Source of the DNA: Methylobacterium sp. R2-1
GTDB lineage: Bacteria > Pseudomonadota > Alphaproteobacteria > Rhizobiales > Beijerinckiaceae
NCBI RefSeq assembly: GCF_014191355.1
Contig: NZ_JACHWM010000001.1
Span: 124,001 to 188,000, forward strand
Direction: 5' to 3'
DNA length: 64,000 bases
Made by a program: the position numbers and the translations under genes. Within the stretch, counting starts at the first letter, position 1, and the number at the start of each line of letters is the position of its first letter. This document shows, piece by piece, positions 57,752 to 64,000 of this stretch. The notes below the pieces were generated by a model, which saw nothing but the letters and a program-made list of their open reading frames with translations, was not told the origin of the DNA and made no database searches.

Positions 57752-58213
57752 ATGAAGACCACTTCGCTGAAGCCCGCCGACGTCGACAAGAAGTGGGTTG
57801 TGATCGACGCCGAGGGCCTCGTCGTGGGCCGTCTCGCTTCGATCGTGGCGATGCGCCTGCGCGGTAAGCACAAGGCGGCCTACACGCCCCACGTCGATTG
57901 CGGCGACAACGTCATCGTCATCAACGCGGACAAGGTAAAGTTCACCGGCCGCAAGTACGACCAGAAGGTCTACTACCACCACACGGGCTATCCGGGCGGC
58001 ATCAAGGAGCGCTCGGCCAAGTTCATCCTCGAGGGCCGGTTCCCCGAGCGGGTGGTCGAGAAGGCTGTCGAGCGCATGCTGCCCCGCGGCCCGCTCTTCC
58101 GCCAGATCCTCGGCAACCTGCGCGTCTACAAGGGCGCCGAGCATCCCCACGAGGCCCAGCAGCCGCAGGCGCTCGACGTCGGCTCCCTCAACCGTAAGAA
58201 CGTGAGCGCTTGA
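57752..58213 (+). CDS. rplM: 50S ribosomal protein L13
   Basis: Large ribosomal subunit protein L13, 153 aa from the ATG at 57752. The frame is open upstream to 57647, but L13 starts at [22 protein letters not shown]. The conserved core has [52 protein letters not shown] and [30 protein letters not shown]. It is cotranscribed with rpsI, 2 bp apart (rplM TGA at 58211-58213). Confidence 0.98.
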   Translation: MKTTSLKPADVDKKWVVIDAEGLVVGRLASIVAMRLRGKHKAAYTPHVDCGDNVIVINADKVKFTGRKYDQKVYYHHTGYPGGIKERSAKFILEGRFPERVVEKAVERMLPRGPLFRQILGNLRVYKGAEHPHEAQQPQALDVGSLNRKNVSA

Positions 58214-58215
58214 TC

Positions 58216-58701
58216 ATGGCGACCCTTCAGTCCCTCGCCGATCTCAATCGGGCGAACACCCAGACGAGCAACCCCGAGAACGAGGCGCCCGTCCACGTCC
58301 AGAAGCTGGACGCCCAGGGCCGTGCCTACGCCACCGGCAAGCGCAAGGACGCGGTCGCCCGCGTCTGGATCAAGCCCGGCAATGGCACCGTGGTCGTCAA
58401 TGGCCGCGCGGTCGAGACTTACTTCGCCCGTCCGGTGCTGCGCATGATCCTGCGCCAGCCGCTGGAGATCGTCGGCCGCGTCGACCAGTACGACATCACC
58501 GTCACGGTGAAGGGCGGCGGTCTCTCCGGTCAGGCCGGCGCCGTGCGCCACGGCCTGTCCAAGGCTCTCACCTACTATGAGCCGGAACTGCGCTCGCCGC
58601 TCAAGCGCGAGGGCTTCCTGACCCGCGACCCGCGCGTCGTCGAGCGCAAGAAGTACGGCCGCAAGAAGGCTCGCCGCAGCTTCCAGTTCTCGAAGCGCTA
58701 A
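58216..58701 (+). CDS. rpsI: 30S ribosomal protein S9
   Basis: Small ribosomal subunit protein S9, 161 aa from the ATG at 58216 (TTG at 58210 in the same frame is unlikely). The alphaproteobacterial N-terminal extension (about 1-35) precedes the core [30 protein letters not shown] and [16 protein letters not shown]. The invariant C-terminus [12 protein letters not shown] enters the P site of the ribosome. It is second in the rplM-rpsI operon. Confidence 0.98.
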   Translation: MATLQSLADLNRANTQTSNPENEAPVHVQKLDAQGRAYATGKRKDAVARVWIKPGNGTVVVNGRAVETYFARPVLRMILRQPLEIVGRVDQYDITVTVKGGGLSGQAGAVRHGLSKALTYYEPELRSPLKREGFLTRDPRVVERKKYGRKKARRSFQFSKR

Positions 58702-58724
58702 GGCGCGTCGTCTTCGACGCTATC

Positions 58725-58757
58725 AGGGCGGGGCCGCGAGGCTCCGCCCTTTTTCGT
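58725..58757 (+). terminator. rplM-rpsI terminator
   Basis: GGGCGGGGCC and GGCTCCGCCC pair (one G-T) around GCGA, followed by TTTTTCG. It lies 23 bp after rpsI. Confidence 0.88.
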
Positions 58758-58798
58758 TTTTTGCCTTTTCGTTCCCGCATCGAGGCGAGATCCGTCGC

Positions 58799-59173
58799 AT
58801 GAAGAAGGGAGGGAGCCCTCACCGTCCGGCTGACGTGACCCCGCTGCTGGACCGGCGTACTCTGGTGACGGAGGCGCTGATGCGGCTCGCACCGCGCCTG
58901 CCGGAGTTCGAGGCGGAGACGGTTGTGGACCGGGCGCTGCGCAGCCCCGGCCTGCGGGGCGCGGTGCCGGAGAATGCGGCCTGGCTCGCGCTCACGGCCT
59001 TCGTCCGGCACGCTTTCACCGAGTACGACGACCTGCTCGACGAGGGTTATGACCGCGACAGCGCCCGCCACTTCGTGCTCGACGATATGAACGCGATGCT
59101 GGCCGAGTGGGGTTGCCACCGACGCGTCTCCGAGGAGGCGCAAGCCGGTGAGGACGACTTCCCCGAAGCGTGA
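58799..59173 (+). CDS. DUF2293 protein
   Basis: A 124-aa cytosolic protein of the DUF2293 family; role unknown. It begins MKKGGSPHRP at the ATG at 58799. The family core is seen in LVTEALMRLAPRLPEFEAETVVDRALRSPGLRGAVPENAAWLALTAFVRHAFTEYDDLLDEGYDRDSARHFVLDDMNAML, a mostly helical unit. The tail is acidic. It stands between the ribosomal operon and the molbindin gene, 81 bp upstream of the latter. Confidence 0.9.
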   Translation: MKKGGSPHRPADVTPLLDRRTLVTEALMRLAPRLPEFEAETVVDRALRSPGLRGAVPENAAWLALTAFVRHAFTEYDDLLDEGYDRDSARHFVLDDMNAMLAEWGCHRRVSEEAQAGEDDFPEA

Positions 59174-59254
59174 GGGCAAAGCAGGCGGCCGACGCTTGCC
59201 GGCCCCCCGGTGCTGGGGCAGGGAGGGCCGTCGTCAAATCGGAGAAGGCCATCC

Positions 59255-59464
59255 ATGAAGCTCAGCGCGCGCAATGTCCTCAAGGGCAAGGTCGTCTCGG
59301 TCGAGAAGGGCTCGACCACGGCGCATGTAAAGATCGAGATCGCCAGCGGTCAGGTCGTCACCTCCGCCATCACCAACGAGTCGGTCGATGCGCTCGGACT
59401 CAAGGTCGGCGGCGAAGCCTATGCCGTGATCAAGAGCTCCGACGTCATCATCGCCGTCGACTGA
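59255..59464 (+). CDS. Mop-family molybdopterin/molybdate-binding protein (molbindin)
   Basis: A 69-aa cytosolic TOBE-domain protein that binds molybdate and perhaps buffers it. It starts at the ATG at 59255, 9 bases after GGAGA. The single Mop domain has the pattern MKLSARNVLKGKVVSVEKGSTTAHVKIEI, ITNESVDALGLKVGGEAYAVIKSSDVIIAVD, in which SARN, TxxV and SAIT are the usual oxyanion contacts. Such proteins self-assemble into hexamers. No mod transport genes are adjacent. Confidence 0.92.
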   Translation: MKLSARNVLKGKVVSVEKGSTTAHVKIEIASGQVVTSAITNESVDALGLKVGGEAYAVIKSSDVIIAVD

Positions 59465-59473
59465 CGGTCAGGC

Positions 59474-60352
59474 TCACCCTTCAATCGTCAGTGCGATGGC
59501 ATGCCGGGCGGTCACGCCCGGCGCTAACAGGCGCTGCGAATCACGATCCGGCAGCTCGCCTTCGAAGCCTGCCCAATCGGCATGGCCGGTCCAGGCTTCC
59601 AGCGACAGGAATGGCGCCGTCGGCTTCGTCCAGACCGCGAGATGGGGGAAATCCTCCATCCGCATGACGATGGCCCGGCCGTTCGGCGCGACGAACCGCA
59701 TCGCCCGGCTTCGCGCGTTCAGGAAGACCAGAGCCTCGGTGAAGAGCTCCGGATCGAGGTCGAGACGCGCCCCGTCGAGGAACAGCGCGCGCTCGCTGCG
59801 CACCAGCAGACCGCCTGCGCCAACCTCCGGCACGAATGGCCGCTCCGCCTCCTCGAACAGAACCGCGTAGCCGCCATCGGCGCGGCGCTCGCCGCCCGCG
59901 AAGGGCCAAGGAAAGGCGGGATGGAAGCCGAGAGCGTAGGGCAGGGGAGCCTCGCCGGGATTCTCGACGCGGATCTCGAAGGCGAGTTTTTTGGGACTGA
60001 TGCGAGCCTCGATCACCAGCCGGAACGGGAAGGGATAGTGCGCCCACGTTGCCTCGTCGTCGCTCAGGCTTAAGGAGACCGCATCTCCGCTCCGGCTGGC
60101 CACCGAAAAGGGCAGGTCGCGGGCGAAGCCGTGCTGGGCCATCGGGTAGCGCCGGCCCTCCACCTGCACGTGGCCCCCGGCGGAGGCGCCGACCACGGGG
60201 AAGAGCCAGGGCGCGCTCCGGTTCCAGTGTTTCGGATCGCCGTTCCAGAGGTACTCGCGGCCCCCCACCTGCCAGGAGACCGGCTCGGCGCCGCGGAGCG
60301 CGATCTGCGCCGCGCTGCCGTCGCCGGCCCGGATCTCGACCGTCTCGCTCAT
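59474..60352 (-). CDS. Aldose-1-epimerase family protein (YeaD/LacX-like)
   Basis: A 292-aa galactose-mutarotase-fold protein; substrate unknown, likely a hexose-6-phosphate or sugar epimerisation role by analogy. The ATG at 60352 is preferred; the frame extends to 60373. Visible: YLWNGDPKHWNRSAPWLFPVVGASAGGHVQVEGRRYPMAQHGFARDLPF (substrate His in QHGFAR), YALGFHPAFPWPFAG and a C-terminal AVWTKPTAPFLSLEAWTGHAD with the catalytic Glu area. It lies 60 bp downstream of the ABC exporter gene on the same strand. Confidence 0.9.
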   Translation of the reverse strand: MSETVEIRAGDGSAAQIALRGAEPVSWQVGGREYLWNGDPKHWNRSAPWLFPVVGASAGGHVQVEGRRYPMAQHGFARDLPFSVASRSGDAVSLSLSDDEATWAHYPFPFRLVIEARISPKKLAFEIRVENPGEAPLPYALGFHPAFPWPFAGGERRADGGYAVLFEEAERPFVPEVGAGGLLVRSERALFLDGARLDLDPELFTEALVFLNARSRAMRFVAPNGRAIVMRMEDFPHLAVWTKPTAPFLSLEAWTGHADWAGFEGELPDRDSQRLLAPGVTARHAIALTIEG

Positions 60353-60412
60353 GCCGCCGTCCCCTACGCCCATGCCTCGCTTGAAAGCGATAGCCGGGCC
60401 GAAGCGGGACCG

Positions 60413-62200
60413 CTACCGGGCCTGCACCGCGAAGCCGCCAAGCGGGGGCGGGTTGGCCAGATCCGCGATTACCTGTGAGGGTGGCCCCGAGGCGACGATC
60501 CGCCCATCCTCGACGACGTGGACCGAGTCGGCCCGGCGCAGCGAGGTGAGACGGTGGGCGATCATGATGATCGTGCGCGTACCGCCGAGGGCGCCGAGCG
60601 CTTCCATCACCGCCGCCTCGGTCTCGCCGTCGAGTGCGCTCGTCGCCTCGTCGAACACGATCACGTCGGGGTCGTGGTAGAGCGCGCGGGCGATGCCGAT
60701 GCGCTGGCGCTGGCCGCCGCTGAGCCTGGCCCCACGCTCGCCCACGCCGGTGTCGTAGCCGTGGCTCAGGGCGGAAATGAAGTCGTGCGCACCGGCGAGG
60801 CGCGCGGCGCGCTCCACGGCCGATCGGTCGAGCCTCTCCGGCTGGATGCCGAGGGCGATGTTCTGCGCGATGCTGCCGTCGATCAGGAACACGTCCTGCG
60901 GAACGTAGCCGATCCGGTTCTGCCACGCCGGCAGGCTGTCGGGATCGAGCGGTCTGCCGTCGATCAGGATGCGGCCCCGAGTCGGCGTGAGGATGCCGAG
61001 GATCAGGCCCACCAGGGTCGACTTCCCCGATCCGGTGCGGCCGACGAGACCGATCGTGGTGTGGGCGGGAATCGTCAGGTCGATGCCGCGTAGGGTCGGG
61101 CGGCCAGGCTCGTAGTCGAACGCGACCTCTTCCAGTCGGATCGCCTGCGCGAAGGGCAGGCGCTCGGCGGTGCGGGGGTGCTGCTCGCGCTCGCCCGCCA
61201 GCGCATCGACGATCAGGCGCACGCCGGGCAGGTGGAAGCGCAACTGCGAGACCGAAGTGAAGATGTTCTGGAAGGCCGGTAGCATGCGGTAGCCGGCGAA
61301 GGCGAACAGGCCGAGCAACGGTAGCATCCCGGCGGTATCGATGCCCTGCGTGAGCGCGAACAGCACCACCGCGATCACGCCGCCGAAGGCGAGCGACTCG
61401 ATAACGAAGCGCGGCAATTGCCCGGTGACCAGACTGGAGGCGAGCGCATGGGCATAGGAGCGCGCCGGCGCATCGAACCCGGCCGTGAACGTCTCGGCGC
61501 GTCCGTAGAGCTTGAGTTCGGTCAGCGCCCCGAAGGTCTCCTGCACCACCCGGTAGCGCCCCTCGTTGCCCGCCACCGCTCGTGCGCCGAGTCGGGAGAG
61601 GCGGGCCCGCATCACGAGGTAGATCGCGACGTAGAGCCCGCCGAAACCGCCGCCGAGAATCAGCGCGAGCCGTGGCTGATAGGCGATGAGGAAGATCACC
61701 ACCGCGAGCGCCGAGGCGCCGCGCGAGGCGATCACCATGGCCGGGGTGAGCACGCCCACGACGAGGCGGTCGGTCTCGCTCAGCACGTTCTTGGCGAGTT
61801 CGGCACTGTTGGCGTGGGTGAAGAACAGCCGCTCGCGATCGACGTAGCGGGCGAGCAGGCGCCGCGCGAAATCGTATCCAACGAGGTGAGCGAACAGGAG
61901 CTGTGCGTAGGCGAAAGCAGCATTCACGGCGCTGGTGAGCAGGATCGCGGCGAGTGCAGCGAACCCCGTGGCGAGCAGGAAGGCGCGGTCATCGCCAAGG
62001 CCGAGGGCGTCGCGCAGGCTGCCGAGATAGGGGATTCGTGCGGCCGCGCCGGGATCGCCGACCAGCGTGAGGAACGGCAGCACCGAGGCGACGCCGACCA
62101 CTTCGAGAAGAGCGGCGAGCCCCAGACCCAGTCCGAGAAGCGTGAGCCGCCGCCGGTCGCGCTGCCGCATCACCCGCAGGAGATCGAGGAGGGTCCTCAA
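60413..62200 (-). CDS. ABC transporter, fused membrane and ATP-binding domains (PglK/MsbA-like)
   Basis: A half-transporter of 595 aa that forms a dimeric exporter in the inner membrane. The start is uncertain: the TTG at 62200 gives an N-terminus LRTLLDLLRVMRQRDRRRLTLLGLGL like related proteins, while an ATG at 62170 would remove 10 residues; the frame is open much further but is not homologous. Six TM helices lie between about 20 and 320. The nucleotide-binding domain has Walker A VGRTGSGKST, signature LSGGQRQRIG, Walker B VIVFDEATS and the His switch IMIAHRL. Relatives flip lipid-linked oligosaccharides or export lipids. The neighbouring sugar epimerase may hint at a glycan substrate. Confidence 0.88.
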   Translation of the reverse strand: MRTLLDLLRVMRQRDRRRLTLLGLGLGLAALLEVVGVASVLPFLTLVGDPGAAARIPYLGSLRDALGLGDDRAFLLATGFAALAAILLTSAVNAAFAYAQLLFAHLVGYDFARRLLARYVDRERLFFTHANSAELAKNVLSETDRLVVGVLTPAMVIASRGASALAVVIFLIAYQPRLALILGGGFGGLYVAIYLVMRARLSRLGARAVAGNEGRYRVVQETFGALTELKLYGRAETFTAGFDAPARSYAHALASSLVTGQLPRFVIESLAFGGVIAVVLFALTQGIDTAGMLPLLGLFAFAGYRMLPAFQNIFTSVSQLRFHLPGVRLIVDALAGEREQHPRTAERLPFAQAIRLEEVAFDYEPGRPTLRGIDLTIPAHTTIGLVGRTGSGKSTLVGLILGILTPTRGRILIDGRPLDPDSLPAWQNRIGYVPQDVFLIDGSIAQNIALGIQPERLDRSAVERAARLAGAHDFISALSHGYDTGVGERGARLSGGQRQRIGIARALYHDPDVIVFDEATSALDGETEAAVMEALGALGGTRTIIMIAHRLTSLRRADSVHVVEDGRIVASGPPSQVIADLANPPPLGGFAVQAR

Positions 62201-62539
62201 ACGGTCACCGGGGCGAGAGAGGGGCTGACGTCCGAGAGCGAGCAGAACCCGCGGCGAAGCTCGAACACGTATCGTGCGCTCCGTGCCGGATAGGTTCGGA
62301 GCAGCGCTTAAGTGATTGATGACAAACGAACCCTCGAGCCGGTCCGTTTCGGGTCCGGTCTCTAGCACGGCGGGCGCGGGGGACGTCAAGCGGATGCGGT
62401 GGCCGCGCAGCGATCGGCGGCAGAACCCGGATGCGCGGAGTCGCGTTGATCGAACCGGCGTCATACCGGGCCGGCGAGACCGCTGAAAACGGGGCGAGAC
62501 AAGGAGCGGGCGTACTCCGCGGCAGCAGATTCGAGCCGC

Positions 62540-62564
62540 GGAACCGTAACCTTGGCGGTACGTT
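62540..62564 (+). promoter_or_regulatory. EcfG-type promoter, close to the start codon
   Basis: GGAAC (62540-62544), 16 bases, CGTT (62561-62564), again an exact match to the consensus. The ATG of the next gene at 62573 is only 8 bases after the -10 box, so transcription would start almost at the ATG, giving a leaderless or near-leaderless mRNA. Confidence 0.65.
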
Positions 62565-62572
62565 CTGCAAGC

Positions 62573-63088
62573 ATGGAACACTATAGATCCATCTTCACGA
62601 CCGCCGCCGTTATGGTTTTCGGCCTCGTCGCGACCTCTCCGCTCATTCGAGAGCAGAGTTCGGGTCCGTCGCGCACGCAGAGTGCCGCTGTTGACACCAT
62701 GCCGAGCGGCAGCGGTGACGGATGGACCGACCCGCCTCGGCAGAAAATGGTGTTGGCCGCCGTGACGGACGCGGCGAAGTCGAGCCGGGACGATCTGGAG
62801 GGCATTCCGGTTCCGAAGCCCGCGAGCTTCACCCTTCTCTCCTCTGAGACGGCGGCGCTCCTGGCGGCCAATGACTTCGCCAAGGCAGAATCCGCGCAGA
62901 GAGTTCAGGCCATGCGGCGCCATCGCGCCGCGAAGGTTGCCACGCGGACGCGTCCGGCACCGGTTGCCGAGAGCCCTGCCGCCGATACGCCCGCTCCGGA
63001 GGTTGCGGCGACGCAACCGCAGAAGGCCGCGCGCATCGATCCGATCGGCGACATCCTGAGAGGGTTGGGAATCGGACGAGATAGCTGA
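62573..63088 (+). CDS. Membrane-anchored Pro/Ala-rich protein under EcfG promoter
   Basis: A 171-aa protein of unknown function. It begins MEHYRSIFTTAAVMVFGLVATSPL at the ATG at 62573, with an N-terminal hydrophobic stretch (about 8-25) that is a signal peptide or anchor. The middle is polar with MVLAAVTDAAKSSRDDLEG and SFTLLSSETAALLAAND; then a basic section RRHRAAKVATRTRP and a Pro/Ala/Thr linker (PAPVAESPAADTPAPEVAATQP). The C-terminus (ARIDPIGDILRGLGIGRDS) may be helical. No Shine-Dalgarno is visible, which fits the leaderless arrangement set by the EcfG-type promoter at 62540. Confidence 0.65.
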   Translation: MEHYRSIFTTAAVMVFGLVATSPLIREQSSGPSRTQSAAVDTMPSGSGDGWTDPPRQKMVLAAVTDAAKSSRDDLEGIPVPKPASFTLLSSETAALLAANDFAKAESAQRVQAMRRHRAAKVATRTRPAPVAESPAADTPAPEVAATQPQKAARIDPIGDILRGLGIGRDS

Positions 63089-63207
63089 CGGGCTGGAGCA
63101 GGATGTGACGGCTGCCTCACGCAGGCCAATCTGCCGCACGGCACGCGCCACAGTTTCCGGTCGTTGGTTCTAGGACATCCCTGGATCTGCGCTGTGGAGC
63201 AACCGTC

Positions 63208-63306
63208 ATGATCCTTGCTGCCGCCATCATGCTGGTCGGCGCCCTCGGCGCGATCGCCATAACCGTCGCGGCGCGTCCGAGTGCGGATCGGTTCTTGAAG
63301 TGGTGA
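63208..63306 (+). CDS. 32-aa membrane microprotein (copy 1)
   Basis: An ORF of 33 codons with ATG at 63208 and GGAG eight bases upstream. The product is almost one helix: MILAAAIMLVGALGAIAITV, followed by AARPSADRFLKW. The last residues, D-R-F-L-K-W, parallel the next microprotein. It is too short for standard gene callers; that both copies have good ribosome sites and similar ends is the reason to believe it. A hairpin GAGTGAA-N6-TTCACTC (63309-63328) follows directly. Confidence 0.55.
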   Translation: MILAAAIMLVGALGAIAITVAARPSADRFLKW

Positions 63307-63400
63307 CCGAGTGAACTGCTATTCACTCCGATCGATCGCTTGAAACTCGTCAGGCTCATCCCGCGTTATGGCTGCGAAGAGATGACGCGGAGGCCCGGCT

Positions 63401-63493
63401 GTGGCGGCGATTGTGATGGTGGCAGGTGTGGCCGGCGCCGCAGGAACGCTGATCTGCCTGATGCCGAGGCTCGACTCGTTCTTCGAGTGGTGA
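63401..63493 (+). CDS. 30-aa membrane microprotein (copy 2)
   Basis: Starts with GTG at 63401 behind GGAGG, spacer 7 bases. The product VAAIVMVAGVAGAAGTLICL then MPRLDSFFEW is one hydrophobic helix with a C-terminal D-S-F-F-E-W, close to D-R-F-L-K-W in copy 1. The two ORFs are 94 bp apart in the same orientation and are likely diverged duplicates. Function unknown; single-span microproteins of this size often modulate membrane enzymes or transporters (inference). Confidence 0.55.
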   Translation: MAAIVMVAGVAGAAGTLICLMPRLDSFFEW

Positions 63494-64000
63494 GGGCTTA
63501 AGAGGCGCAATCTTCGTCCTTTCGGCGCTGGCCTCGTATCAAGTTAGGCGGCGTCGAATCGAAGATTTCACAACTCTTTAAAGTGAAGTGCAATCAAGGC
63601 GCATAGCCGTGACGCGTGGCGCCGAAAATCCGCTAGGCCACTTCACAGAACCAAGCTCGAAGGTCGTATTTCGCCTGTCTGACCTTGAAGAAACGGCGCG
63701 CGCGTCGATGAAGGTCACGGGTCATCGCGTGGTCAGAAGCGGAGCATGGGCAGCCGATCTTCGGAAATCATCGTTTTGAAGATTGCTGCCCTGTCCTTGA
63801 GAGCACGGTGAGCAGCGACAGCCGTCTTCTGCCGCTTCCATATCGGCTCGGCCATCACCTCATGAAGAACCCTGCTCTCAGCCTCTGGCTCTCGTCGGGC
63901 AAATGTTGGGTGAGCCATGCGACGGACGCCGCTCGTCTGCAGCAGCGTGTGGCGCTGAAGGGGTGCTGAGGCCTGCTCCGAGCGGTGCTTGCAAGCCGAA
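63494..64000. other. Right end of window, no supported gene
   Basis: 507 bp. A 63-aa frame (+, GTG 63588) and a 61-aa frame (-, 63918 to 63733; MAHPTFARREPEAESRVLHE) are open but without a ribosome site or a family that I know. Both are left uncalled. The sequence is moderately GC-rich, with an A/T-rich patch near 63560-63590. Confidence 0.4.

Noticed and set aside
62201..63151. Upstream extension of the ABC transporter frame to 912 aa
   Set aside because: The added 300 residues have no similarity to transporters, and the frame runs opposite the EcfG-promoter gene and into unrelated sequence.
63588..63918. Two 61-63-aa frames at the right edge on opposite strands
   Set aside because: They overlap each other, lack ribosome sites and have no recognisable features.

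Overview
The window is a GC-rich chromosomal segment of an alphaproteobacterium, most likely Hyphomicrobiales and close to Methylobacterium/Methylorubrum. The clues are an EcfG-type general-stress sigma factor, CckA, CtrA-type boxes, a GAAC-N7-GTAC SOS-like box at recA, the heparinase-purH pair, the PetP/PetR operon beside ilvE, and many GTG and TTG starts. No rRNA, tRNA, CRISPR array or intact transposase gene was seen. The species is inferred, not proven.

Layout. 1-6 kb: the tail of an MFS transporter, purH, a heparinase-like gene with a CtrA box upstream, and a sulfurtransferase. 6-11.7 kb: an RTX protein, a DEAD-box helicase and small genes. 11.9-16.5 kb: gyrB, then a stress cluster made of an EcfG sigma factor with a NepR-like N-terminal segment, mscL, and a small NepR-like gene. 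16.5-25.9 kb: an aminotransferase, the PetP/PetR/histidine kinase operon, ilvE, a DUF3072 gene behind an EcfG-type promoter, an orphan Flp pilin, and a MATE pump. 25.9-38.2 kb: a KefB-like antiporter, ispH, thrB, a peroxiredoxin, yqgE, a zinc peptidase, alaS, a YafY regulator, a GST and recA with an SOS-like box. 39-47 kb: cckA and the flagellar operon flgB-flgC-fliE-fliQ-fliR-flhB, with fliO divergent and a perfect CtrA box between them.

47.06-49.93 kb is an accessory island. It is bounded by paired, inverted 13-bp repeats and holds an internally deleted umuDC relic and a 496-aa HEPN-like protein of unknown function. 50-57.4 kb carries an FAD oxidoreductase, a transglutaminase-like protein, ccmCDG (cytochrome c maturation), lutABC (lactate oxidation) and a decayed transglutaminase-like pseudogene. 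57.6-64 kb carries rplM-rpsI, DUF2293, a molbindin, an aldose-epimerase-like protein, an ABC exporter, a secreted protein behind a second EcfG-type promoter, and two related 30-32-aa membrane microproteins.

The most coherent theme is the general stress response: a sigma factor that may carry its own NepR-like inhibitor segment, a second NepR-like protein nearby, and two GGAAC-N16-CGTT promoters. The second theme is CckA-CtrA control: the kinase, its flagellar targets and perfect CtrA boxes lie in the same window. The best candidate for an undescribed system is the repeat-bounded HEPN island.
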